Of a stretch of DNA of 64,000 nucleotides, positions 43,625 through 64,000 are shown piece after piece. The position numbers and the translations under genes were made by a program. A model generated the notes under the pieces. It worked only from the letters and a program-made list of their open reading frames with translations. It did not search any database and had not been told where the DNA came from. Numbering within the stretch: the first letter of the stretch is position 1; every line of letters starts with the position of its first letter. The stretch comes from Euglena gracilis (Eukaryota > Euglenida > Euglenophyceae > Euglenales): positions 22,332,954 to 22,396,953 of the forward strand of contig CP154954.1 in assembly GCA_039621445.1 (NCBI GenBank), read 5' to 3'.

Positions 43625-46015
43625 GGACCCTCTAACACCCCGCTAGGCCACCATTGCCAGCTATGTGCCTGGCCGCTGGACCACCACGCCCCAGCGGGGC
43701 CGAGCTGGGCCGGGCCAGGCCGTGCCGCGCTGCACGTCTGCCGGCAACCACACGTTTCAAACGTCCGCTGCTTCATGGCACGTCAGGCAGGTAAAGAGAG
43801 CTCAGCATTACACAAAAATCTAGTTTACAGACAAACATGTCCAAGGCTGCTTATTTTTCCGGTTCAGAAGGGCATACATTATCTGGTTTTTTTAGTAATA
43901 CGCACCGCATCCGTGTGGCAGACCCCATCTGCCACACCCCCAGCGTACGCTGGCCTGGCTGGAGCCAGATTGAAACCGTCTGGTCTGGGCAAAACTGTAC
44001 CACATTGCCTCGCGGCCAATGGCTTCCGCCTGCCCGCTGGCCCATACTGCGCCTGACTCTCACCCCCTCCCCTATTATGAACAAGGCAGGCGCAGTGAAT
44101 TTTTGAAGGTCCAGAGGCGGGGTTTTCCTTGATTTTTGGTGCGAAGCCCCAGAAGAGTTTTTGGGCCCCAGAATTGACACCCAACCCCCGAGCCCTGCCC
44201 CCCTGTGGGGCCCCCAGGGGACCCCAAGAAGCAGGGCAGAACGGGAATCGGCCAAACAGCCAGGGTGGTGGGGGGGGTCGACCCCCCCCCCCACCCCTGC
44301 ATGCTGGGGGGGGGGGCTCGGCCCCCCCCCCCCCCCACCACCTCTTCCCGTATTTCCGGGAGTTCCAATTTTTGGACCCGAAAATTTTTTTCACCCCCCT
44401 GAAATTTTTGAGATTTTTTTTTGTGAAAATGTGGTTTTCCATCAAAAAATCATGTGTTTTGGGTTCATTTTTCAAAAAAAATCAAAAAATTTCCGGCCAA
44501 AATCCCCGTTTTCCTGAAGTCGGTGAAAATGCTGTGGTGGGTTGGGGGTCTCCCCCCCCCCCCACCTCCCGTGTGGTTGGTCGACCCCCCCCACCAGGCC
44601 TTCCTGTTCTGCCCTGCCAAGGAGTGGTGCCAGACCCCCCCCCCCCTGTGTCCCACATCTTTGGACCAGGGCTTGGGGGGAATGCAAATGCGTTTTTTGT
44701 GTTTCTCCCCAGCTTTCAATTTTTGCAAAAGTTGTATTTTTGATTTTTTCACCTGACAATTTATTGATTTCTGCTGGGAAAAATTTAGACGTAGAAATCT
44801 CTGCTTTTTGGAACTTTTTTTTCTGCCCGGAGACAAAATTGTTTTGTTTTTCTCCTTTTTTGCATTTTTGTCCAAAAAAGTTGCATAAAAAGTTGCATTT
44901 GAATCAGGATGTCCGAAATTCAACCGAAAAGGTAATTATTCTCTTGTGAAATTTCATTTTTGTTTTATTTGCATTTTTGTTGCGCAGTTTGTGTTTTTTC
45001 CCCTAGTTTTGATTTTTTTTTGTGGAAAAATGCGAATGCTTGTATAAATATGCGTCATATAAATATGTGCGATGCCGCAGAATGAAATAATTGCACTGGA
45101 GGAGGTGAAAATTTTTCCACGTCCTCTCCAGCAGAAAGTGTACATCCCTGGGACCTCATGAAGGAGTTTACATGCATGAGGCCCTGGACTCAATGACCAA
45201 GAGGTATCATATGGATTGAGATGCATTTCATGTGCACAGTTAGATATCATTTCGGACATATAATAATTGGTTTCTCTACAAAGTCTGGATAACTTAACAA
45301 CGCCATGGGAGAATAGTGGGGAGTTCCCAGCATTCTTTAGCTGAGCAGAGCAGGCTGCAATATAGCAAATTATTTGTGCAAACAATGGTGAGAATTGAAT
45401 TTTGGAGTGAAGATGCAACACAGGGCAATCCAGAAGCCGCAGAGAATGCACGAGAGAAATAGAAAACGCCGGAAGAACGGGCGAAATCTGATAACAAGTG
45501 TACTGAGTGACAAATCTATCTTATCTTCAACGCCTCGCAGCCATTCCCTCCTGGAAGCCCCAACCAGGGTTTGATATAAGGAGGGCGTACATGGTTTAGG
45601 TGGGGGGTGTCCCCCCCCCCCCCCCCCCCCTCCTGGCCCGCAGGGGGGGGTCCGGACCACCCCCCCCACCTGCCAGGGGGGTCCGGACCGACCCTCGCGG
45701 GGGTTCCCGGGACCCCCCCAAAAAGGGTCAATTTTTTCCTCCGGCGCTTTGCGCCGAAAATTTTTTTGCATTTTTGGCACATTTTTGCCCAAAAAGTGCC
45801 CAAAATGGCACTTTTGGTCGTTTTGGGGGGTCAAAAATTTTCGGCCCGGCGCTTTGCGCCGGGCCGAAATTCGGCCACCCTGACCGCGCACCTGTTTAGG
45901 TGGGGGGGGTGTCGTCCCTCCCACCCCCCCCCTCCTGGTCGTCTGGGGGGGGGGGTCCGGACCACCCCCCCCACCTGTCCTTATATCGAACCGTGGCCCC
46001 AACCCAGCCTCTCAT
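43625..46015. repeat. No gene seen; C/G-run blocks and dispersed repeats
   Basis: GGGCCGGGCC block at 43680-43735, G/C inverted runs at 44260-44345, a repeat at 44385-44550 matching 6815-6990, and two GGGGTCCGGACCACC palindromic blocks at 45600-45710 and 45900-45980 that bracket a GGCGCTTTGCGCC palindrome region. Confidence 0.5.
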
Positions 46016-46016
46016 T

Positions 46017-46175
46017 ATGGGTGTGCGTCGCAACGCCAGCGGTCGACCCAAAGTTGGCTTCTCGTCTATGCCGCCCTCCCCCACGGTGGCCACTGCTGCT
46101 GCAACCGCTGCTGTTGCCACAGCTTTGCCTCCCTCTTCTGCCTTTGCGAGAGCGAGTTCGGGCCTCGCACGCGAC
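46017..46175 (+). CDS. Candidate first exon with a transit-peptide-like start
   Basis: From ATG at 46017 the frame reads MGVRRNASGRPKVGFSSMPP and then an Ala/Thr/Val/Ser-rich stretch (TVATAAATAAVATALPPSS) with few acidic residues, as in plastid or mitochondrial targeting sequences. Third-position GC is high. It lies upstream of, and in the same strand as, the Nudix-type exons and may be its 5' exon, but no donor or frame link is seen. The C-run that ends it adds an artefactual Pro stretch. Confidence 0.3.
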
Positions 46176-46189
46176 CCCCCCCCCCCCCC

Positions 46190-48555
46190 GGCCCAATGGC
46201 CCCCTCGGGGCCCACAGCACATGTGCTGTGTCTGAGGCCTGCTTTCCCTGTACGACCGCTGGGGCGATCGACCGTTGCCTCTGGCGGCTGCGCTGCTTCT
46301 GCCTGCCGGGCGTTGGGAGCCAGCACACTGAAAATGCCCCTTGCCGCCCCAGACGGCTGGTAACTTCAGAAACGTAACATGAGAAAAGCCAACAAGAAAC
46401 CCACGACTCCTTCGTTTGTTGAAGCAGGGTTTTAAAAACGGCACTCAGAATGTTGCACTGAATGACCCTTTCCACCATCATGATTTAACGTGGTTTTCCC
46501 AGGAAAAATTCTGACCAAATTTTGAGTCTGTGATTGCACACGAATTCTCGTTCCCATCCACCTCAGGTTTGCAACTGGGAAGGGCAACGACGTAGCTACC
46601 CCCCCCCCCCCCCGGACACTGTCCTCTCCTGGGAAAATGTCACCAAACCTCCATACTCGCTGACCTGTCACTACAGGGATAGGGACCTGTCAGCTGCCTC
46701 TGTGGTTTATCATCTCATTTTTTTTTGGAATTTTGGTGTTTTCTCACGGAAAATGGATTTTTTTTTGAAGGTCGACCTCATTTTTAGAATTTTGGTAACA
46801 AGAATGTGAAAGAAATATGAAGGAATTGCATTTTTTTGAATTTTGAGTCAGTGTGGTGTCGAAAGTTTCGTCTTTTTCTATCCGACCCAGACCTGAGCCC
46901 TGTACTCATAGACCTGTCACCATAAGGACCTGTCACCGACCTCTGTACTCGCTGACTTGACAGGTGACAGTTTCCTGGGGGGCAGAAGGTATTCCACCAA
47001 CATCGGTTTTTCTCATCTTCAATTTTTTTTTATATCTGCATCCTCTTCCTCGTTTCCCTGGGTGGAAAGTTTCGTTTTTTGTAGATCAAAGAGTTCGAAA
47101 TTGCCGCGGATTTTCTAAGGAACTCTCAAGCAAAGGAAAGGGACATTGAAAGCCTCTCAATTCCCAGCAAATCCCAGCAATGCAATTTTTCCCGGTGTGT
47201 GGCAGCGCAATGTATGTGATGGATGAACCATTCCTGGGAATTACAAAGAAAAGAGTTGACTGACAATAATTTGAAGAGTTCAAGCACTCCCACCCACCTT
47301 AAAGATTGCCCTCCTTTAATGCGCCTGACCGCTCATTTTTTTTGAAACATCAGCACACCATTGATCCACCTGCATTTGGCTTTTTTCCTGCTTCATTTAT
47401 CAGAGATCCTACCATATGTTCTGAAAATTGCACAATGGCATCAAAGTTGTGCAACCCTCATTTTTTTTCAATGGAAAGTTTTGCCCTTGGGGAAAAAGCC
47501 ACCTCTGCCTGTGAGAGTGGTTGGCATGCACCGACCCCTGCTGTGACAGCAGGACACCGTCAAGGCACATCGCATGTAAGACCCCCCGGAAAATAAGACC
47601 CCCCCCCCAAAATAAGACCCCCCAAAATAGGACCCCCCCCCCTGGGCCGATCAAACAAAAATCCAAAAATAAGACCCCCCCCATAAATAAGACCCCCCCG
47701 ACGGTGAAAATTTTCCAAAATACTTACCAAAACCCCAATTCCATAAACAAATGATGAAATTTCAAAAAATTTCAGAATTTTGAAGTGCAAAAAACATGGT
47801 AAATGTCAATTTACACCAATTCACACATGGCGCGAAGCGCGAAAACTTTGGTGCTCTTGGGAACCTGAAAAATTATGTTTTTTTGGGCCCGGGTCGGTCA
47901 ATAAAAAATCCAAAAATAAGATCCCCCCAAAAATAAGACCCCCCCCCCCCCCTGGAGGCTTCCAGCAACGGACCCAAAAATAAGACCCGGGTCTTATTTT
48001 TGTGGGGGGGTTAGGTTTTTCTCTTTGATCGGTATCTTTTTTTGGACCTCCCAGAATCATGTTTTGTTTGCAATAGCTAATGGCGAAGGTCAAACTGCTC
48101 AGCGTCGAATTCCTCGTGATCCGTGACCATAGATTCACTTGACACCTGTGTGACCCCTCTGGGCGATTTCGAGAGTGGGTGGGTGGGTCCTGGACCCCCT
48201 CCCCGGGGGGTGGGGTGCGCCGTGGGCGGGTTTCCTTTCTTAGGAGGTTTGCACCCCCTAAAGACCACGTCAAATCACGCACAGTCACATCAAATCACGA
48301 TTGAATTTTCGGTCGCTGGTTTTGTGGAAAGTGTGGGTTTCCACTGCGGCGGGATGGAACCGCCTCCCCCTTCGTTTCACTGCCCAAACTGTCACCGGGC
48401 ACAGCGCCTCGCCCCCACACCACATGGCAGCGGAGGCCACGCTCCACCTCTCGTCCATGGATGTCCCCAGGGTTTGGCCGACTGCCCAGGCCTGAGTTCT
48501 GCTCTTTTCGCCTCAGAGTGGGGGGGGGTGCAGTCCCCGCTGTGCGTCCAACCCT
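46190..48555. repeat. Intron-like; GACCTGTCACC words and AAATAAGACCCC cluster
   Basis: Bases 46660-46975 repeat GACCTGTCA(CC) in both directions. Bases 47575-48015 hold about ten copies of AAATAAGACCCCCC with GGGCCGATCAAAC and GGGTCGGTCAAT spacers, closing in a palindromic pair and a G-run. No convincing exon. Confidence 0.5.
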
Positions 48556-48560
48556 GGCAG

Positions 48561-49059
48561 CGCCCTTAACGTACTTCGACATGGACGCCGGGACCCTGGG
48601 CGCCATCAAGAAGTTCCCCGCCTTCGCGGACTGGGCGCTGGCAGTACCCAGCCACCCCGAGTTTCGCATCACTGGGTAGGCTGCCGTTCGTGGCAACGCA
48701 AGTTGTGGGACAAATTGAGTCAGACATCATATATACCATTGTGTTGTGAATTGCATTCCTTGTGAGTTGGTGACTGAATTGGAGTGTATGAGTGAGTGAA
48801 TGAGTGAGTGAGTGAGTGAGTGAGTGAGTGAGTGAGTGAGGCGTGGCGTGGCGGGGCGGGGGGGCGGGGCGGGCGGGGCGGGGCGGGGCGGGGGGGCGGG
48901 GCGGGGCGGGGAGGGGGCGGGGCGGGGCGGGGTGGGGCGGGGCGGGGCGGGGCGGGGCGGGGCGGGGCGGGGCGGGGCGGGGCGGGGCGGGGCGGTGCGG
49001 TGCGGTGCGGTGCGGTGCGGTGCGGTGCGGTGCGTGCGTGTGCGTGTGTGTGTGTGTAT

Positions 49060-49090
<31 letters not shown>

Positions 49091-52000
49091 CGTGGAGTTT
49101 ATTAAGCCAGACCCCGCCCTACCCCCAGGGGGCATCCAGCCACCCCTTTTTTCCAGCCAGCAGCTCGTAGCTGGGCTACGGATCCCCCCTGGGGGGGGGG
49201 TCGAGGGGTAATAAAGTTTCACAGCTGACAAAGCCGGGCTGTACCAAGAATTTTTGAAAAATTGGTTCAAAATGGCCATAATCGCCAATTTTGACCGCCC
49301 AAATTTGGGCTGAAAAAGTGTATCCCACCTGGATTGGGCCTGTTTTTTTCTTGCCTGTTTTCAAGTGCAGCCGGGTCCAGCCCAGCAGCTGGTAGGCTCC
49401 CCCCCCAGCCAGCACCTTTTTTCCCCCTGCCAGCACCTTTTTCCAGCCCCCAGGGGGGGGGTTCTTAAGAAATAAATAGTGTGCGTACATTTACCAGTCC
49501 CTGTGTGGCGTCACGGAAGCCTGTCACCAAGGTGGAGGTGGAAAATGTGCGGTGGATTGGGCAGCGAGTCGATGGGGTCCGGGCGAAGGTGGACGTGCAG
49601 TCGACGTCTGGTCAGGTGGTGACGCAGGCCATGGGGTTGCCTGTCCTTTGCCATTGTCAGTCCGGCCCGCCGAAGGTTATTCAAGCGTTTTTAGGGGGGG
49701 GGTGGGGGTTGTTGGTGGGTGGGTCGGTCTTCATAAAGAAGTGGGCGGTTGGGTTTGGCACTGGAACTTTTTTATTTCGGAAGACTCCGCCCCTGGGGGT
49801 GGACGGGTGGGTGGTCCGGGGCCAAACTCCCCAGGGGCCTGAGTCAGAGGTGTGATGCAAAGCGCCGGAAAATCTTTAGAAAACGCCTTCAGACACTGCT
49901 CCCCCCCCCCGCCGGGTCTTGTGCTGTCCTGGGCTGAGGAGGGGCCCCACCTCCTCCCTTCTCAGGAATCTCAAAAGGAATCTATGGATACCACCACTGC
50001 GTCATTAGGGTGGAGAACACACGGGAACTTCCCAAAGCCTACGCACACCACACAATCCCCACCCAAACAAATGAGAAGAAAGCAGGTCTATACATGAGGT
50101 CGCCAAGCCGGAGGGAAGCCACCATCTGGCTAGGGCCAGGGTCGGTCACAAAAACACAACAGAATCAGGCTGCCCAAACGAGACTCCCCCCAAACAATTT
50201 CCAGCAAAGCACCTACCCCCCCCCCCAATAGAAGCACAGGGCGGCAACAAGCACAGGGTCCAAATAAAAGCCACGCCGAAGGCGGCGGTCCGCTGCAAGC
50301 GCACCCCCCATTTTCATGGGATTTCTAAAGGAAATCAACAAAAATCTCGGTTGGATCCAAAAAGAAGCGCGCCCGTGCTTGTATTAGGAGGGGTTTAACA
50401 GTAAATCCCGGGTCTTATTTTTGGGGGAGGTCGCAACAACTCCTGTGGGGGTCTGAAACTCTCGATCATCGATCAAATGCAAAACGGCGGTGTATTTCAA
50501 AGGCTCAACCGGCAGCGCCGGAATAGCTGCGATTCCGCGGCAGCGCTGTGCGGCGCGGTGGTGGACACGCCGGAGCACAAGGAGCTGGCGGTGGTGCTGC
50601 CCGTCCTGCGGCGGCCCGGGGGGCAGTTCCTGTTCCTCGAGCGAAGCACCTTCGTCACCCCCGGCCGCCGCTCCCTCGTCGCCCTGCAGGGCCACGTGGC
50701 GGGGCCCCGGGACGTGTCCAGGGCAATGGGCCAGTCAGCCGTTTGAAGACCTGACGTCGCTCCAGCTCTTTTTTTTGGCAGTGCTGGTCGCCAATGGTCA
50801 TTGCGTCAATATTCGACCCCTCACGGGGACCCCCCTGGGCTGCGCAAGAGAGCCAGGATGGGTTGGATTACGAGCTTCCCCCTCCCCCTCCAGGTGGGTA
50901 ACTTCAGGGTTTCCTACAAATTCGTGCCACAAATAATCACGAACAATCACGAACCAGCACGAATTTGGGGATTTTCCAAAATCACGAATAATCACGAATA
51001 ATCACGAATAATCACGAATTTGCACAAACGACCTGGAACAGTTTTTGTTCTCACTGCAGAATGTCTTCTTCTGAGAATGACTCCTCTATGAGCAGTCCTC
51101 CCCAAAAGGGAAACAAACGTGGAAACGGGGTGGAAATATGACGGCCCAGAAGCAAAAGAATCAGCAAAAAATGGGGAAGGCCACATTTCGGCCTTTTGTT
51201 TCATTTTTGGCTTTTGTAATTGTGTTACTGGGTTGGGCAATCCAAGCTTTCAAGTCGAAGTGTGTGGAAGATATTGTGTCAAGCCGCTGTCATGATGTTC
51301 TGCAATGGCGATGTTGAGCAGCGCTTCTGTGTTCAACGTGTGATCTGACCCTTTGTGCCCATGGACAGCACACTGTGCAACACAACACTGCACAGTCCAA
51401 CACCACACGCTTTGGCAACAACGTCATTCATTGGAGTCACTTTTTTGTCTGCAGCTTTGCTTCATGTTCAAGATTGTTGTCCAATGTAGGTGGTCAAAGA
51501 GCTTTTTTTTTGATATTTCTGCTGTTGGATGTGATACACAAGTCAGAAGAGGAGTGTGCATTGGTTTTCTAGGCAGGTTTAGTAAAAAACCGGGCGATTT
51601 TTGTGTAGCACGAACAATCACGAATAGTCACAAATAATCATGAATAATCACGAATAATCACGAATCAGGATTGAGGGTCCCTAGCACGAATTTGTGGGAA
51701 ACGCTGGTAACTTAGGAGCCCCCCCCCCCAGTTCCTCAGCCTCAGCCCCCTTTGGCGTCCCACACCCTGCCCCCGGTGCTGCGTGACACCGCGGCGCTGG
51801 AGGCCATCGGGCTGCACCCCAGCCACGCTGTTCCTGCCCTCACCCCCAGGGGGGGGGGTTGCATACCCACCTGTTTTGAGACTAAAAAAGGATCTGAGAA
51901 CATACAGGTCCTGAGTGACGTGGCATGCAACGTCACCCTGATCACACGTGACCTGTCCATTCTAATCCTCCTGGGAAGGGTCACACCAGAGGTACTTGAA

Positions 52001-52937
52001 TCCATGGCTGAGAGCGGTGAAGGAGGGCGTCGAGCAGCCTCAGCAGGGAGGGTGGGTGAAGCAGTGCCCCGACTCGGGTATTTCTGTTTTTTTGGAGTGA
52101 TTGGCTGGTTTTCATCCCCCTCCCGGAGAAGCCATGGCGTGGCCCCAGCCCGGCGGACATCACGCCCCTGTCCCCCAAGGCGTTCCACTGCAGCACCGAT
52201 GGCAGCGCAGAGGCAGTGCGCTTCTTCTGCTGGACGATCGGCGACCGCCCCATGACGCACTTCCCGGCGCCGTACGGCGCGCAGGCGACGGCCGGGACCA
52301 CAACGGTGCAGGCGCGGAAGGTCTCCCAGCCCCCCTGGGGCCGATTTGTGTACTTTTCCGAGCTCCAGGGGGTTTTCATGCCAAGTTTTAAATGGGGTTT
52401 TGCACATGTAGCCCCCTCCCCCCCACCCGGGGTCAGGTCCCCCAGTACTGGCTGACCTGTCATCAGAGGAAGTTATCAGGTGCCTGGTGCTAGTGGACCT
52501 GAGGTGACCGTTCCCAGTTCCCAAGGAGGGGTTCGGTTAACTTCTTGAGTTTTTTTTATACCCAGTTGTGGGGGGGGAGTTGTTACGAAGAATGATGCCA
52601 AACCATCAGTTGAAACAGAACCGCTGCCTCGGTGTTAGTCCGCTGGCACAGGCCTCCCGGTTCTGAGGACAATACTTATTTTGCTAAACGACACACCGAA
52701 TCAGAAAGGGCTGAAGCCACCCCCCCCCCCCTGGAGGGTCAGCTGGAAGGGGGTGAGCGGCACTCCCCCCCCACCCCCGCCCGGCGCCTGCCCCCCAACC
52801 ACCAGTTCGTGCTGGTCGGGGAGGCGGAGGTGGAGGAGCAGGTCTTCGGCCACGCCGCTGGCAAAGGGGAGCTGCGCATCACGGACGCCAACACCGTCCT
52901 GGCGCTGGCCCTCTACCGCAAGCTGCAGCGCGGCTGA
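48561..52937 (+). CDS. Nudix-type protein resembling plant ADP-sugar diphosphatase NUDX14
   Basis: Exons: 48561-48675 (YFDMDAGTLGAIKKFPAFAD, later SHPEFRITG), 49498-49615 (VTKVEVENVRWIGQRVDGVR, later AKVDVQSTSGQ), about 50544-50733 (LCGAVVDTPEHKELAVVLPV, later PGRRSLVALQGHVAG), 51746-51829 (VLRDTAALEAIGLHPSH), 52149-52320 (ADITPLSPKAFHCSTDGSAE, later VRFFCWTIGDRPM) and 52806-52937 (FVLVGEAEVEEQVFGHAAG, later ITDANTVLALALYRKLQRG, stop). The order of blocks follows plant NUDX14: a helical N-terminal part, a beta-strand pair, the LQG turn, the Nudix helix, a TPLSP turn and a C-terminal ITDA helix. The Nudix helix lacks most of the metal-binding glutamates. Splice sites are mostly GT-AG. Family call is by eye and moderate. 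Confidence 0.5.
48788..49092. repeat. GTGA, GGGGC, GGTGC and GT microsatellites in a row
   Basis: (GTGA)n 48788-48840, (GGGGC)n with small variants 48841-48992, (GGTGC)n to about 49032, then GT/GC alternation to 49092. They lie in an intron of the Nudix-type gene. The strand reading GGGGC can form G-quadruplexes. Confidence 0.9.
50935..51024 (+). repeat. AATCACGAAT tandem repeat, copy 1
   Basis: About eight degenerate AATCACGA(AT) units; a matching block lies at 51605-51700 (with the word GCACGAATTTG in both) and shorter relatives near 30833 and 48270. Both are intronic to the Nudix-type gene. Confidence 0.65.
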
Positions 52938-52939
52938 CC

Positions 52940-55035
52940 CCCCCCCCCCCCGGGCTCCCCCTTCGCCTGAACGGGTGCACGGCTTCTCTGTGGGGTCGCC
53001 TGCGCACAAGGTGGGTGCTTACTTCATCCATGCGTGGGGTGGATTTTTTTTTGAATGTTGCAACTTTCACTTCCTCCATCCTCCCGCAGTTCGATGCCAA
53101 CCCTCAACGTTTTGGACCCGAACCGATGCATGTCTGTTGTGTGTTTCAGCGTTGCTGCTTGCGTGCCACTTCCCTTCAGCAACCTCGAACTGAACACTTC
53201 TGTTGCGAAGTCGGAAGTGGCAAGGTGATAAGAGGGAAAAGGGGTACAGGGTGGTCCACACAGAATCGGATTTTTTTTAAAAAGGCTTCTGAAGGTGTGG
53301 AGTTTTGCCAGCACTGGCAAAACTCCACACATGTCGGGATTCTCATGGAGGAGATTTTGAGGCATTTTTTTGGAGCTGGTTTAGGTATGGGAGAGGAGAA
53401 GCAAGGAAGCAGATAAGGGGTAACGGGTCCTCATGTTGTAAACTGTTGCCAAACTGGTCGTCATTGCACGCAAGCAAAATGATTGGTTCGTGGTTCATCT
53501 CCACCCTACCCACACCGGCCGTTTTTGGGACCAAGACTTTCCGGAATTTGCATTGGGACGAATTTAAGCTACTTTCTTTTCTTATTCCTTTTCCTCGAAT
53601 GGCTCTCCTTGAAATACTTTTTTTGTTGTGTGCACAGCAAACAGTGCCCATACCCATTTTCTTTCTACAAGCATGTTTGTCTACATCTGAAATTTGATTA
53701 CCATGGCCAAGCAAAACATCTCGAAAATTCGTAGCAAGATCTGAAATTCAGTTAGATCCAAATAATAATAATTTTTCATATCAATTTTTAATTCGGCTGT
53801 ATGTTCGACTTGTTTGATTTTGGGTTCGATTCTGCCCGAGCATGCAGGGATGCAGGAAGGTCTAGAGGGGGGGAGGTTGGTAATGCAATAAAATCTCTGC
53901 GTCCTTCCCAGGTGGTTTGTGATCACGATGCATGCAATGTACTGCAGCGGACGATGGGTCTCGACGTGACTCTGTTTCAGCCACCCCTGGATTGCATTCA
54001 TGCTTCATTTTCTTCCACCATGGTACAGGGGTTGACATTTTTTTTAAGCATGTTGATTCCGAGATATGGGAATGAGTTCTGATTGCATGATGTTGTGTGT
54101 GCCCCAAAATCCCCCCCCCAAATACCCCCCCGAAGCCCAGCCCAATTCTAAAAACCAAAATCCCCCCAAACACGCAGCCTTTCCCATTGGTTGTTGACAA
54201 CCCAAAAGAAACATTTCTCTAGACTCCTAGGTGCAATTTTCCGATGAAGAAGGGTCCGCACTGTCCCAACTTGGCCAAGACCACTGGGAGGGACAGGAAC
54301 GCACCCTCATAACAGGGAGGAGGCAGGAGGACGTGCCACAGTGGCAATGGATTCTCTCAATCATTCCAATGAGGCAGCCAAGGAGGGAAACCCTCGGCTC
54401 AAAGATATCCACACTGTATGATGTCTGCATTGTGTCCACATTGTGATTCATGTCTACATTATGATGTCTACCCCTGCATCAATCATTGATGCCAGAATGG
54501 GGGGCTGCGTTCTGGGTGGGCGAGAGAAAGCCGGGAGAGCTCCCATCCTGGAGGGGTGCACTTTGGCTGTTTGGTGCGGAACATCTTCGGGACAGGCAGC
54601 CAAAACGGGGCGGGGGAGGATGGTGGTCCCCCAGAAACTGCGGAAAAATCGGCCGTCATTATTGTGACCAGCAATTGCGACCTGTTTAACTGGTGAGTTT
54701 GTACAAAGTTTGCACAAAATAATACACACGGCCCAGGGCAGGCTCTGGCTGCCGAGAGGCCATCTGAGGACCTCTGGGCGACGCCGCCTGCCACAGCTTT
54801 ACATGCCGAGACAAGTTTTTTTTGCACGTGTTGCCTTTCGGTTTTTATTTGGGGAAATGTTGGACGGTGCAAGGGAGCGTTGCAGATGCGTTTGCGCAGC
54901 TTTGTGGCTTCCGCGCAGCTGGCAAGCGGTGTGCTGCCTTGCGGCTTACCTGGGGAGGGGGTGGGGTAGGGTTGTGTGCCCAGCGGCCCATTCCTCGGAG
55001 TTCCTGTGTGGCTCAGAGGTGCCGGCAGTGGTGTG
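52940..55035. other. Intergenic; 16-bp hairpin, otherwise no gene seen
   Basis: Bases 53295-53330 form a perfect hairpin (arms of 16, loop GCAC; GTGTGGAGTTTTGCCA). At 54110-54175 are CCAAAATCCCCCC words beside C-runs. No coding signal until the signal-peptide exon. Confidence 0.4.
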
Positions 55036-55038
55036 GCG

Positions 55039-63908
<8,870 letters not shown>

Positions 63909-64000
63909 TGCAGGTACGCCGATTCTGGATACACACAACGTCGTTCTGACCACCGTGGCTGGCCGCAAACAAACCCATTCTTTTCGTTCGGAACCCAGGG

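Overview
The window is nuclear DNA from a unicellular eukaryote, most likely an alga or related protist. Pieces of eukaryotic genes (mitochondrial carrier, EF-1alpha, EGF-like repeats, a plant-type Nudix protein) are split by GT-AG introns of hundreds of bases to more than 1 kb. There are no operons and no bacterial-type gene packing. Exons have very high GC at third codon positions. Introns and spacers are AT-richer and full of C or G homopolymers, palindromes and microsatellites. I cannot name the species: a glaucophyte, chromerid or dinoflagellate-like genome would all fit.

Layout. 1-2,600: tandem tRNA-Val-like units on the minus strand, one of them split in its anticodon loop by a 1.8-kb element with terminal inverted repeats (TIRs) and an uncharacterised ORF. 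3,060-3,700: broken EF-1alpha fragment. 3,700-7,160: palindromic word repeats and one small ORF. 7,190-13,170: two minus-strand non-LTR retrotransposons, one with a 2A-like motif and one interrupted by a TIR element with 8-9 bp target-site duplication. 13,200-24,000: repeat-dominated, including a clean 175-bp MITE and a second, frameshifted copy of the tRNA-element protein near 20 kb. 24,900-29,300: scattered plus-strand exons of an unrecognised gene. 30,000-30,740: a long CA/CG tract. 32,450-39,780: a plus-strand mitochondrial phosphate-carrier-like gene in about ten exons. 39,800-46,000: satellite and palindromic repeats. 46,000-52,940: a plus-strand Nudix-type gene resembling plant NUDX14, with an eroded Nudix box. 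55,040-64,000: a plus-strand secreted, cysteine-rich, EGF-repeat gene running off the end.

The recognised host genes all lie on the plus strand, the recognised retroelements and the tRNA array on the minus strand. Nothing suggests the host genes act in one pathway. The most unusual content is the repeat ecology: many clusters, each with its own short word, repeated and inverted next to C or G runs, and an element sitting exactly in a tRNA anticodon loop. All exon boundaries come from reading splice signals and protein similarity by eye and may be off by some bases.
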